From assembly GCF_014648175.1 (NCBI RefSeq), contig NZ_BMQP01000014.1:62001-126000 (forward strand): a stretch of 64,000 nucleotides of DNA, written 5' to 3'. This document shows positions 24,537 through 32,942 of this stretch, piece by piece. Position numbers and translations under genes: made by a program. Numbering within the stretch: position 1 is the first letter of the stretch; each line of letters begins with the position of its first letter. The notes under the pieces were generated by a model. It was not told the origin of the DNA. It saw nothing but the letters and a program-made list of their open reading frames with translations, and did no database searches. Source of the stretch: Planobispora rosea. GTDB taxonomy: Bacteria > Actinomycetota > Actinomycetes > Streptosporangiales > Streptosporangiaceae.

Positions 24537-24660
24537 CGGTGAGGATGAACTCACGGGAGCGGCTCAGCCGGGGCTGGGATCCCGTACGAGCCGATCGCGG
24601 TACCGCATGCCTGTCCGGTGAGTTGTCCGCGCCCGAACCGACCCCCGGCGGCGCCGACTC

Positions 24661-27318
24661 TCAGCCGGGCAGGAACCGGCGGGCGTAGGCGCGGACGTCG
24701 GCGTCGGCGTCGGACAGGGCGCCGCGCAGTGCGGCGGCGACCTCCGGCCGGGTCGCCCACGGGCCCAGCGCGAGCACGGCCGCCTTGCGCACGTCGAGGT
24801 TGCCGTCTCCCAGCGCAGTGATGAGCGGTCCGGCCGCGTCCGCCGGATCGCCCGCCCCGAGGCACCGGGCCGCGCCGGTCCGCACCTGCCACGCGGGGTC
24901 CTCCAGTGCCCGCACTGCCCGGGCGAGCAGGGGCGATCCGGTGGCGCCGGAGGACTCCAGGGCGGCGGCCCGGACGAGCGGATCGGGGTCGTCGGCGAGC
25001 TCCGCCAGCGCCGCGGAGGGTTTGCCGATCGTGCCCAGGCCCGTGGCGACCCGGACGCGGACCTCACGGGAGGCGTCACCTGCCGCGGCCGCCACCAGAT
25101 CGCTCTCGTCCAGGGAGACCAGGCCCCGGATCGCCTCGATGCGCACCCGGTGGTCGGCGTCCCGCACGCCCGTGGCGAAGGTCTCCGGCGTCCCCAGGCG
25201 CAGCGCCCGCAGTACGTCCAGGACGGTGCTCCGGACCGCGGCGTCGGGGCTGTCCGCCCGCGCGGCGAGGTCCGCGCCGAGTGCGGGGGTGGCGGGCAGC
25301 ACCTCGACCAGCTCGCGCAGGCCGCTCGCCGCGGCGCGCCGTACCGTGCCGTGGTCGTCGGCGAGCGCGGCGGCCAGCGCCCCGCCCGCGCCCTCCGGGG
25401 CGCTCTCGGTGAGCGCCGCGATCGCCGCCCGGCGCACCTTGGGGTCGGGGTCGGCGAGGTAGGGAGCGAACCGGTCCAGGGACGGCTGCTCCTCGGTGAG
25501 GCGGTGCAGCTCCAGGATCCGGGGGGAGCGCCCGACGGTGGCCCGGCCGGTGCGGGCCGTCTCGGTCCGGCGCACCGCGGCGCTGGTGTGGGCACCGACG
25601 AGTACAGGTTCCGCCCGGACCGGCTGGAACTCCTCGACGGGCACCAGGTACGGCTCGACGGGGCGCTTGAGGAACTCCATCGCGCCGTCGGGCCGCCTGC
25701 GCAGGTTCAGGTGGAACAGCCAGGAGGCGTCGTCCCGGGCGGGCAGGTCGGCCCGCTCGTGGTAGAGGCCCCAGCGGCTCTCGGTCCGAACCAGCGAGGA
25801 ACGGGCGGCCATCTCCGCGCAGTCGCGGATGAAGTCCACCTCCGCGCAGCGCATCAGCTCGTGCGGGGTGCGCGCGCCCATCGAGGCGATCTCCTCACGC
25901 ATGCGCTCGAAGGACTCCAGTGCGATCTCCAGCTTGGCGCCGGTCTTGGGCGGGGCGACGTAGTCGTTGACGAAGCGGCGCAGCTTGTACTCGACCTGCG
26001 GCTGCGGCGGCCCGTCGGGGTTGCGCAGCGGGCGGTAGACGAGCTCGTGGGCCGCGGTGACCTGGTCCTCGGGGAGCGTCTGCGGGACGGCGTGGCAGGC
26101 GGCGGCGTGGGCTCCGGCGAGGTCGCCGAAGACGAACGCCCCGATCATGTAGTTGTGCGGCACGCAGGCCAGGTCGCCGGCCGCGTACAGGCCGGGGACG
26201 GTCGTGGCGCCGTTCTCGTCCACCCACACGCCCGAGGCCGAGTGGCCTCCGCACAGGCCGATCTCGGAGATGTGCATCTCCACGTCGTGGGTGCGGTAGT
26301 CGTGGCCGCGTCCGGCGTGGAAGGTGCCCCGGGTGGGCCGCTCGGTGGAGTGCAGGATGTTCTCCACCGCGGTGACCGTCTCGTCGGGCAGGTGGGAGAG
26401 CTTGAGATAGATCGGGCCGCGGGCGGAGGCGATCTCGGCGGCGACCTCTGCCATCATCTGGCCCGACCAGTAGTCGGAGTCGACGAACCGCTCCCCCCGG
26501 TTGTTGACCTGGTAGCCGCCGAACGGGTTGGCGACGTAGGCGCAGGCAGGGCCGTTGTAGTCCTTGATCAGCGGGTTGATCTGGAAGCACTCGATGCCGC
26601 TGAGCTCGGCACCGGCGTGGTAGGCCATGGCGTAGCCGTCCCCGGCGTTGGCCGGGTTCTCGTAGGTCCCGTAGAGGTAGCCGCTGGCCGGCAGGCCGAG
26701 CCGCCCGCAGGCGCCGGTGGCCAGGATGACCGCCCCGGCCCGCACGGTGACGAACCGCCCGCTGCGCGTGTCGAACCCGGCCGCGCCCACCGCCCGGCCG
26801 CCCTCGGTCAGGACCCGGACCGGCATGACCCGGTTCTCGATCCGGACCCTGTCGCGGATGTCGCGGCGGCGCAGCACCCGGTAGAGGACCTTCTTGACGT
26901 CCTTGCCCTCGGGCATGGGCAGCACGTAGCTGCCGGAGCGGTGCACGCGGCGGACGGCATACTCGCCGTACTCGTCCTTCTCGAACTTCACGCCGTAGCC
27001 TTCGAGCCTGCGGACCATGTCGTGGCCGCGGGTGGCGGTCTGGTAGACGGTCTTCTGGTTGACGATCCCGTCGTTGGCCCGGGTGATCTCGGCGACGTAG
27101 TCCTCGGGGACGGCCTTGCCGGGGATCACGGCGTTGTTGACCCCGTCCATGCCCATGGCCAGGGCTCCGCTGTGCCGTACGTGGGCCTTCTCCAGCAGCA
27201 GCACCCGGGCGCCGCGCTCGGCCGCGGTGATCGCGGCCATCGTGCCGGCGGTCCCGCCGCCGACGACGAGCACCTCGCACTCCAGTTCGAGGCGGTCCTC
27301 GATCGGGGGGATCTCCAT
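24661..27318 (-). CDS. AprA/fumarate-reductase-like FAD flavoprotein with C-terminal HEAT repeats
   Basis: 885 residues from ATG 27318 (GAGGAG five bases upstream; GTG 27321 is also in frame). The N-terminal FAD loop is VLVVGGGTAGTMAAITAAERG; later come VILATGACGRLGLPASGY and the flavin-proximal end EIGLCGGHSASGVWVDEN with TVPGLYAAGDLA. This ending resembles the alpha subunit of adenylylsulfate reductase more than SdhA. From about 625 onward there are eight or nine HEAT-like repeats (for example LADPDPKVRRAAIAAL and ALGDGNLDVRKAAVLALG). The stop of the ABC ATPase overlaps the start (TGATG), so it is the last gene of the GntR-led operon. A 4Fe-4S ferredoxin encoded in the same operon is the likely electron partner. 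The substrate is unknown; the HEAT fusion suggests a protein-docking scaffold. Confidence 0.9.
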   Translation of the reverse strand: MEIPPIEDRLELECEVLVVGGGTAGTMAAITAAERGARVLLLEKAHVRHSGALAMGMDGVNNAVIPGKAVPEDYVAEITRANDGIVNQKTVYQTATRGHDMVRRLEGYGVKFEKDEYGEYAVRRVHRSGSYVLPMPEGKDVKKVLYRVLRRRDIRDRVRIENRVMPVRVLTEGGRAVGAAGFDTRSGRFVTVRAGAVILATGACGRLGLPASGYLYGTYENPANAGDGYAMAYHAGAELSGIECFQINPLIKDYNGPACAYVANPFGGYQVNNRGERFVDSDYWSGQMMAEVAAEIASARGPIYLKLSHLPDETVTAVENILHSTERPTRGTFHAGRGHDYRTHDVEMHISEIGLCGGHSASGVWVDENGATTVPGLYAAGDLACVPHNYMIGAFVFGDLAGAHAAACHAVPQTLPEDQVTAAHELVYRPLRNPDGPPQPQVEYKLRRFVNDYVAPPKTGAKLEIALESFERMREEIASMGARTPHELMRCAEVDFIRDCAEMAARSSLVRTESRWGLYHERADLPARDDASWLFHLNLRRRPDGAMEFLKRPVEPYLVPVEEFQPVRAEPVLVGAHTSAAVRRTETARTGRATVGRSPRILELHRLTEEQPSLDRFAPYLADPDPKVRRAAIAALTESAPEGAGGALAAALADDHGTVRRAAASGLRELVEVLPATPALGADLAARADSPDAAVRSTVLDVLRALRLGTPETFATGVRDADHRVRIEAIRGLVSLDESDLVAAAAGDASREVRVRVATGLGTIGKPSAALAELADDPDPLVRAAALESSGATGSPLLARAVRALEDPAWQVRTGAARCLGAGDPADAAGPLITALGDGNLDVRKAAVLALGPWATRPEVAAALRGALSDADADVRAYARRFLPG

Positions 27319-28118
27319 CACAGCTCCTCGATGATGCGTTCACGCAGATTCGTACGGGCGGCCTCCCCGGCGGGTACGTCCAGGACGGCCCGCACCCCGG
27401 TCCGGCCCGGCTCTCCGGTACGGCCCAGCACCGCCACGCGGTCGGCCAGCAGCAGCGCCTCGTCCACGTCGTGGGTGACGAACACGACCGTCGCGGCGGT
27501 GTCACGCAGCACGTCCAGCAGCAGGCGCTGCATCCCGGCGCGGGTCTGCGCGTCCAGCGCTCCGAACGGCTCGTCCATCAGCACCGCGCGCGGCGCTCCG
27601 ACCAGGGCACGGGCCAGCTGCACCCGCTGGCGCATGCCGCCGGACAGTTCACGGGGCAGGTGCCCGGCGAACCCGCCCAGCCCGACCTTCTCGATCCACT
27701 CCTGCGCGACCCGCCCGCGCTCGCCCCGGGGCACGCCCCGGATGCGCAGCGGCAGCTCGACGTTGCGCCGGACCGAGCGCCACGGCAGCAGCCCGTCGTC
27801 CTGGAAGACCATCGCCCGGTCCGCCGAGGGGCCGGTGACCTCCTCGCCTCCGGCGAGCACCCGGCCCCCGCGGGGCGGGAGCAGCCCGGCCAGGGCGCGC
27901 AGCAGCGTGGACTTCCCGGAGCCGGAGGCGCCCACGACGACCAGGACCTCGCCGGGAGCGACGTCCAGCTCGACGTCCCGCAGCACCGCGTCCCGGCCGT
28001 AGCCGAGACCCGCCCGCTCCAGCCGGAAGGCGAGACCCGTACCGCCCGCGTGCCGGGCGCCGTTCGCCGTCACACCGCCCGCCGGTCGTCCGGCGGCGCT
28101 CTCCGTGACCGACGTCAT
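27318..28118 (-). CDS. ABC transporter ATP-binding protein, nitrate/sulfonate/taurine (SsuB/TauB) type
   Basis: 266 residues from ATG 28118. Walker A GASGSGKST, Q-loop region MVFQDDGLLPWRSVRRNV, signature LSGGMRQR, Walker B VLMDEPFGALDAQT and the switch histidine in FVTHDVDEAL are all present. The DDGLLPW stretch is typical of importers for sulfonates, taurine or nitrate. About 35 extra N-terminal residues are low-complexity. Overlaps the permease stop by four bases (ATGA) and the flavoprotein start by one base, so it is tightly coupled in the operon. Confidence 0.95.
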   Translation of the reverse strand: MTSVTESAAGRPAGGVTANGARHAGGTGLAFRLERAGLGYGRDAVLRDVELDVAPGEVLVVVGASGSGKSTLLRALAGLLPPRGGRVLAGGEEVTGPSADRAMVFQDDGLLPWRSVRRNVELPLRIRGVPRGERGRVAQEWIEKVGLGGFAGHLPRELSGGMRQRVQLARALVGAPRAVLMDEPFGALDAQTRAGMQRLLLDVLRDTAATVVFVTHDVDEALLLADRVAVLGRTGEPGRTGVRAVLDVPAGEAARTNLRERIIEEL

Positions 28119-28984
28119 CTCCCGCTCCCTTCCGCTCGGGGCAGCCAGCGGGTGGCCCGCCGCCCGATCAGTTCGATGGCGGCCGAGGTCAGCCAGCCGA
28201 GGACGCCGATGGTGATCATTCCGACGATCACCCCCGGGTAGTCGACGACCGTGTAGGCGTGCCAGGTCCGGTAGCCGACCCCGAACTCGCCGGAGATCAT
28301 CTCGGCGGAGATCACACAGATCCACGCCACGCCCATGCCGACCGAGAGCCCGCCGAAGACGCCCGGCAGGATGCCGGGCAGGACGACGTTCCACAACACG
28401 TGGCGGCGGGTCCCGCCGAGGGTCCTGACCGCCTCCTCCCAGATCGTCGGCAGAGCCCGTACGGCGTGCCGCGTGCTGACCGTGATCGGGAAGAAGGCCG
28501 CGGTGAAGGTGATGAAGACGATGCCCTGCTCGTCGGTGGGGAAGAGCAGGATCGCGATCGGCACCAGGGCGATGGCGGGGATCGGCCGGACCGCCTCCAG
28601 CAGCGGCAGCAGCACGTCTCCGGCGCGCCGGGAGCGGGCGACCAGGATGCCCGTGGTGATCCCGGCGACCGCGGCGAGGCCGAAGCCGGTGAGGATGCGG
28701 ATCAGGCTCTGCAGCAGGTCGAGATGGTAGAGCGAGGTCGTCAGCTGCGCGCCGAACCGCTCGGCGATCTCGCCGAGTGTGGGAAGGCGGTCGAAGCGCA
28801 GCCAGAGGCGGGCGTCGGCGGCGGTGAGCACCTGCCAGAACCCGGCCGCGGCCAGCAGGGAGGCCGCCCGGATCCCCCACCGGAGCGCGGTCCGGCCGCC
28901 CGCCGTCCCCCGGGGACCGGCCGGGTCCGCGGCCACGTCCGTATCCGGCGGCGAGGAGGGGGCCAGCGTCGGGGAGCCGGCCAT
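28115..28984 (-). CDS. ABC transporter permease, SsuC/TauC type
   Basis: 289 residues, start ATG 28984 overlapping the preceding stop (TGATG). About six membrane segments follow a proline-rich cytoplasmic N-terminus. The EAA-loop region reads WEEAVRTLGGTRRHVLWNVVLPGILPG, in two parts, the contact site for the ATPase. It resembles inner-membrane subunits of sulfonate/taurine/nitrate importers. It works with the ATPase downstream and the lipoprotein binding protein upstream. Confidence 0.95.
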   Translation of the reverse strand: MAGSPTLAPSSPPDTDVAADPAGPRGTAGGRTALRWGIRAASLLAAAGFWQVLTAADARLWLRFDRLPTLGEIAERFGAQLTTSLYHLDLLQSLIRILTGFGLAAVAGITTGILVARSRRAGDVLLPLLEAVRPIPAIALVPIAILLFPTDEQGIVFITFTAAFFPITVSTRHAVRALPTIWEEAVRTLGGTRRHVLWNVVLPGILPGVFGGLSVGMGVAWICVISAEMISGEFGVGYRTWHAYTVVDYPGVIVGMITIGVLGWLTSAAIELIGRRATRWLPRAEGSGR

Positions 28985-30465
28985 CACGCGCCGTCCTTCT
29001 CCGCGCCGTCCTTCTCCGCGCCGTCCTTCGCGGCGGCCTTCAGGGCGTCGTCGTAGGAGACGGTCCTGGCGCCGCGGTGGGCGTCGAGGTAGGCCTCGGC
29101 CCCGTCCTCGGTGGTGAAGGGCAGGAGGCGGGCGTTCTCCTCCGCGTCCGGATCCTCGACCCAGAACGCCCGGTCGGCGAACCAGCGGGTGCCGGTGGCG
29201 GCGTCGGGCACGTAGGCGGCGCGGACGTCCGCCGCCCCGTCCGCCTCCGCCTTCGCGATCCCGCGGAGCAGGCAAGTGGGGGTCGCCGCGGGACGGGTGG
29301 TCTCCTCACCGGCGAGCCAGAGTTCGGAGGCGGTGGCGGGGTCCCTCACCGGGATCCCGCAGACGGGGTCGTCCCCGGTGATCGCGGCGGGGTTGACGGT
29401 GGAGGCGGTGTCGGCGTCGTAGGCCGGGCCGTACGCCTTGCGCAGGTAGGAGTCGTTGACGAAGCGGGACAGGTCCACCCCGGAGAAGCCGTCGCCGATG
29501 CGCTTGAGGTAGGGCACGTCGTGCTCGTGGGCGGCCCGCAGCTGCGGCTTGAGGGTGACGTCGAAGGTGGAGATGCCGCCGGGGCCGTTGTAGAGGTAGA
29601 CCACCTCGGCCGGGAGCCCGGTCTCCTTCGCGACCGACTCGGCCGCCTCCAGCGGGTGCTCGTGCAGGTAGCGGGTGGCGTCGATCTGCGCCTTGAGGAA
29701 CGCGTCGACGACCTCGGGGTGCTCCGCGGCATAGGCCGCGCGCACCACGGTGCCGTGGAAGGTCGGCACGTCCAGGGAGGCGCCGTCGTAGAGCAGCCGG
29801 GCCTTGTCCTGGAAGACCAGCAGGCCGGGCCAGGCGACGAACTGGGCGTAGCCCTGGACGGTCCCGGCCTCCAGCGCGGAGGCGCCGACCGGCGGCTGCT
29901 GGTTGACGGTCTCGACGCCGTTCACCGGGTCGATCCCGGCCTTCTCCAGCGCCTGGACCAGGGTGCCGTGCCCGGCGGAGCCGACGCTGGCGGAGATCTT
30001 CTTCCCCTTGAGGTCGGCGAGGGTCCTGGCCTCGGAATCCTTCGCGACGACGACCATGTTGAGCGCGCCGCGCAGGTTGTAGCCGGTGACGGCGACCAGT
30101 TCGGTGCGGGCCTCCTCGGCGCCCTGCGTGCGGGAGGCGTTGATCAGCAGCGGGTAGTCGCCCATCGAGCCGATGTCGACCTTCCCGGCCACCATCTTCG
30201 CGGTGATCGGCGCGCCGGTGTCGTGGTCCTGCCACTCGACGGTGTACTCGTCGCCGAGCCGCTTCTCCAGGTAGCCCAGCGAGCGCAGCAGCGTGCCCGC
30301 GGTCACGGTGTTGATCGTCTTGGACTGGTAGCCGATGACGACCCGGGTCTTCCCGGCGCCGCCGTCACCGCCCGCGGCACCGGCGACCGAGCAGCCCGCG
30401 ACGGCCAGCAGCAGGGCGGCCGCGACCACCGCACGGAGGGGGTTCATCTTCGCAGGACCCTTCAT
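28984..30465 (-). CDS. ABC substrate-binding lipoprotein with C-terminal NosL-like domain
   Basis: 493 residues from ATG 30465 (four-base overlap with the ferredoxin stop; ATG 30447 is an alternative). A signal peptide ends in lipobox LAVAGC (Cys 25). Residues about 38-345 are an SsuA/NMT1-type binding domain (VVIGYQSKTINTVTAGTLL, VDIGSMGDYPLLINAS, DLKGKKISASVGSAGHGTL). Residues about 365-476 look like a NosL copper-chaperone domain: PVCGIPV, TCLLRGI, DVRAAYVPDAATGTRWFADR, AFWVEDP, and LLPFTTEDGAEAYLDAHRGA. This fusion is not the usual plan for either family. The end carries a threefold KDGAE repeat (15-base DNA units around 28987-29032). It delivers an unidentified solute to the permease downstream; a role for bound copper or another soft metal is inference. 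Confidence 0.85.
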   Translation of the reverse strand: MKGPAKMNPLRAVVAAALLLAVAGCSVAGAAGGDGGAGKTRVVIGYQSKTINTVTAGTLLRSLGYLEKRLGDEYTVEWQDHDTGAPITAKMVAGKVDIGSMGDYPLLINASRTQGAEEARTELVAVTGYNLRGALNMVVVAKDSEARTLADLKGKKISASVGSAGHGTLVQALEKAGIDPVNGVETVNQQPPVGASALEAGTVQGYAQFVAWPGLLVFQDKARLLYDGASLDVPTFHGTVVRAAYAAEHPEVVDAFLKAQIDATRYLHEHPLEAAESVAKETGLPAEVVYLYNGPGGISTFDVTLKPQLRAAHEHDVPYLKRIGDGFSGVDLSRFVNDSYLRKAYGPAYDADTASTVNPAAITGDDPVCGIPVRDPATASELWLAGEETTRPAATPTCLLRGIAKAEADGAADVRAAYVPDAATGTRWFADRAFWVEDPDAEENARLLPFTTEDGAEAYLDAHRGARTVSYDDALKAAAKDGAEKDGAEKDGA

Positions 30466-30689
30466 CGCAGCAGGTAGGGGATGTTGATGGTGACCGCGTC
30501 CACGGGGCAGCGGGCGGCGCAGGGGCCGCAGTACCAGCACTCGTCGACGTACATGTAGGCCTTGCCGGTCTCGTCGCTGATGGCGAGCGAGTCGAGCGGG
30601 CATGCTTCGACGCAGAGCGTGCAGCCGTCGATGCACAGGGCCTCGTCGATGGTCACCGGGACCTCGACGCGCTGGGTGATCAGGGGCAT
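30462..30689 (-). CDS. Small ferredoxin with two 4Fe-4S motifs
   Basis: 75 residues; ATG 30689 follows a GGAG ribosome site. Cluster motifs are CIDGCTLCVEACP (first gap three residues rather than two) and CWYCGPCAARCP. The length and DECWYCGPCAARCP ending recall the beta subunit of adenylylsulfate reductase, which pairs with an AprA flavoprotein; an AprA-like gene is in the same operon. It should carry electrons to or from that flavoprotein in the cytoplasm. It overlaps the GntR gene by ten bases and the binding-protein gene by four. Confidence 0.95.
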   Translation of the reverse strand: MPLITQRVEVPVTIDEALCIDGCTLCVEACPLDSLAISDETGKAYMYVDECWYCGPCAARCPVDAVTINIPYLLR

Positions 30690-31498
30690 GTGTTCTCCTC
30701 GGTGGCCTCGCGGGCCTCGGGGGCGTCAGGGGCCCGGGTGTCCTCGACGTCGCGGCGCAGATGACCGCGCATGGCCAGGCGGTCGCCGCGGAAGCGGACG
30801 AACTCCAGGTCGACCGGGCGCCCGTCGGCCAGGTGGGTGAGCCGCTCGATCATCAGGAGGGCGGCTCCGCGCGGGGCGTCGAGCACGGCGGCGGTGTGGG
30901 CGTCGGCGCTGACGGCCTCCACGGTGAGCTCCGCCGTGCCGAGCGGCTGCCCGGTGATCCGCTCCAGCAGCACGAAGATGTCGTTGCGCTCCAGGTCGGC
31001 GTCGAACAGCGGCTCCCCGACGTCCCGGACGAGGTAGGTCAGGTCGAGCGAGAGCGGCAGCCCGTTCAGGCGGCGCAGCCGTTCCAGGTAGACGACCGGC
31101 TCCCCGGTCGCCACCCCGAGCCTGCGCCCGACCGCGGCGGGCGGCTCGATGAGGCCCATGGTGCGGACCTCGTTGCTCACCTCGCCGTGCTCGTGGAGCG
31201 TCTCGGCCAGCCCGAGCAGCCGGTGCAGGCCGTGCGGGTACTTCCCGGCGGCGACCGTGGTGCCCACCCCGGGGCAGCGCTCCACGAGGCCCTCGCCGCG
31301 CAGCAGGTCCAGCGCCTCACGCACGGTGTTGCGCGAGGCGCCGAACTCGCGGGCGAGCGCCGCCTCCAGGGGCAGCCGGCCCCGGCCGTACCCGCCGTGC
31401 ACGATCTCCCGGCGGAGCAGGTCGGCCACCTGCCTGGCCCGGTCGGCCCTGCTCCGCCGTGCCCCGCCCGCGGCGGATACGGCCGCCGTCTTCCCCAT
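30680..31498 (-). CDS. GntR-family (HutC/UTRA type) transcriptional regulator
   Basis: 272 residues. The N-terminal winged helix reads RQVADLLRREIVHGGYGRG, LPLEAALAREFGASRNTVRE and ALDLLRGEGLVER; the C-terminal UTRA ligand domain runs from GEPVVYLERLRRLNGLPLSL to the end. It is the first gene of the operon that encodes ferredoxin, importer and flavoprotein, overlaps the ferredoxin start, and probably represses the whole unit in response to the imported compound or a metabolite. Overlapping inverted repeats just upstream (31538-31563) are candidate operators. Confidence 0.93.
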   Translation of the reverse strand: MGKTAAVSAAGGARRSRADRARQVADLLRREIVHGGYGRGRLPLEAALAREFGASRNTVREALDLLRGEGLVERCPGVGTTVAAGKYPHGLHRLLGLAETLHEHGEVSNEVRTMGLIEPPAAVGRRLGVATGEPVVYLERLRRLNGLPLSLDLTYLVRDVGEPLFDADLERNDIFVLLERITGQPLGTAELTVEAVSADAHTAAVLDAPRGAALLMIERLTHLADGRPVDLEFVRFRGDRLAMRGHLRRDVEDTRAPDAPEAREATEENTCP

Positions 31499-31537
31499 GC
31501 CCGCCTCCCGACGTCGCCGGCGTGATGACGGGCATAA

Positions 31538-31563
31538 CCCTACTCAACCAGTAGGGATACTGG
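31538..31563 (-). promoter_or_regulatory. Overlapping inverted repeats upstream of the GntR operon
   Basis: CCCTACT and AGTAGGG flank five bases at 31538-31556, and CCAGTA and TACTGG flank four bases at 31548-31563. The two overlap around AGTA and lie 40-65 bases before the GntR start. On the minus strand a TAGGGT box could serve as -10. Binding by the GntR protein is inferred. Confidence 0.6.
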
Positions 31564-32033
31564 AATAACGGGAAGATTGCGCCATCCACGATCCCGCTCG
31601 CACCGCTCCGACCTGCGGTTGAACGGAGGAGGCGGCGAGACCCGCCAGCAGACCCGCCAGCAGGCCGGCCCCTGAGCCGCGGCGGGCCCGACCTGGAGGC
31701 CCTGACCTGGAGGCAAGCTTCATGTATTTCCTATTGATTTATAGGGTAATTTGGCTCAAGTTCGGGGATGTGAGCAGCGAGCTTCTGACCGCGCGCCGCC
31801 ACGTCGACCTCCGGCGGCCGGGGATCGGTCCCATGAGCACGGGCGGGGCCCTGGGGGGTGCCCCCGCCCGTTTCCCCAGGGGATCCGCGTGGCCGCGGAA
31901 AGGCACTTCGTGAGTGAGCAAGATCTGACAGCGGGCGGCGAGAGTCGTACCACGTTCACCGAGGACCGGGCGTCCGCCGTTCTCAGCGTCGTCGCCCCGG
32001 GGCTCGCCTCCCCGCTGTTCAGCGGTCTCACCG
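31564..32033. other. Gene-free stretch with an AT-rich island
   Basis: No convincing coding sequence on either strand. Around 31717-31757 the base composition drops sharply (for example ATTTCCTATTGATTTATAGG), which stands out against flanks of over 70 percent G+C. It may be promoter DNA or the scar of an insertion. The efflux pseudogene begins immediately after this stretch. Confidence 0.5.
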
Positions 32034-32838
32034 TTGTCGGCTGATCCCACGGTGACGGCGGGACCGGCCGGAACGGATGAGACGGCGGCGCCCCGCGCGT
32101 CCCGCACCGGGCGGACCAAGATGTTCCTCCTGCTCGGCGCGGTGACCTCGATAGGCCCGCTCGCCATCGACCTCTACCTGCCCGCGCTCCCCCAGCTCGC
32201 CGGCGATCTGGACACGAGCGCCGCCGCGGACCGGCACCGCTCCCGGCGCGGTTCTGCGATCACTCGCCGCGGTGGCCCGGCACCGGACCTTCGCCGTCCT
32301 CACCCTGACCGCGGCCTTGTCCAGCGGTGCGATGTTCGGCTACATCTCCGGCGCCTCCTTCGTGCTGCAGGAGGGATACGGGCTCTCCCCGCAGGGCTTC
32401 AGCCTGCTGTTCGGCGTGAACTCGGCCGGAATGATCATCACCGGGCAGCTGGCCGGCCGGCTCGCCGGACGCGTCCCGATGCGCCGCCTGCTCGCGATCG
32501 GGCTCGCGCTGTCGGGTACCGCCGGAGTGCTGCTGCTCGTGGCCGCCCTCGCCGGCCTCGGCCTGCCCTGGGTGACGTCCGCCCTGTTCCTGATGACCTC
32601 GGGACAGGGGATGATCTACCCCATGGCCCTGACCCTGGCCATGTCCAGCCAGCCCACCTTCCGCGCCGGGAGCGCCTCGGCCCTGTTCGGCCTGGTGCAG
32701 TGGATCGTCGGCGGGCTCACCGGGCCGATCGCGGGCGCCTTCGGCACGCACACCCTGCTGCCGCTCGCCGTCACCATCGCGGCCCTGAGCCTGAGCGCCT
32801 GCCTGTCGGGAGGCGTCCTGCTGAGAAGGGTCCACTGA
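32034..32838 (+). pseudogene. Bcr/CflA-type drug efflux MFS gene with internal deletion
   Basis: The first part reads MFLLLGAVTSIGPLAIDLYL and PALPQLAGDLDTSAAA, the hallmark N-terminus of Bcr/CflA multidrug exporters. At about 32225-32235 the frame changes and sequence jumps to the second half (HRTFAVLTLTAALSSGAMFG, YISGASFVLQEGYGLSPQGF and on to a normal C-terminus ending at 32838). About 180-200 residues covering segments 2 to 6 are missing, and the two halves are out of frame. The upstream start (TTG 32034) is also weak. The remaining 188-codon frame alone, beginning GTG at 32272, would have only about six membrane segments. Confidence 0.82.
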
Positions 32839-32942
32839 GATCGTTACCGCCTTCCGCGGAAGCGGCGGGCGAGGGTTAAGCGTTCCCCAGGAATCCACCT
32901 TCCCGTAAGAGAGGTCCCGGCCGTGCGGGTAAGCGATCCGGT

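Noticed and set aside
25150..28002. 950-codon plus-strand frame opposite the flavoprotein and ABC ATPase
   Set aside because: Antisense shadow; the minus-strand genes carry full sets of catalytic motifs and stop-start overlaps.
24661..31498. Dissimilatory sulfate reduction operon
   Set aside because: Although the flavoprotein and ferredoxin resemble AprA and AprB, there is no Sat, DsrAB or Qmo gene, and an SsuABC-like importer and GntR regulator make a different pathway more likely.
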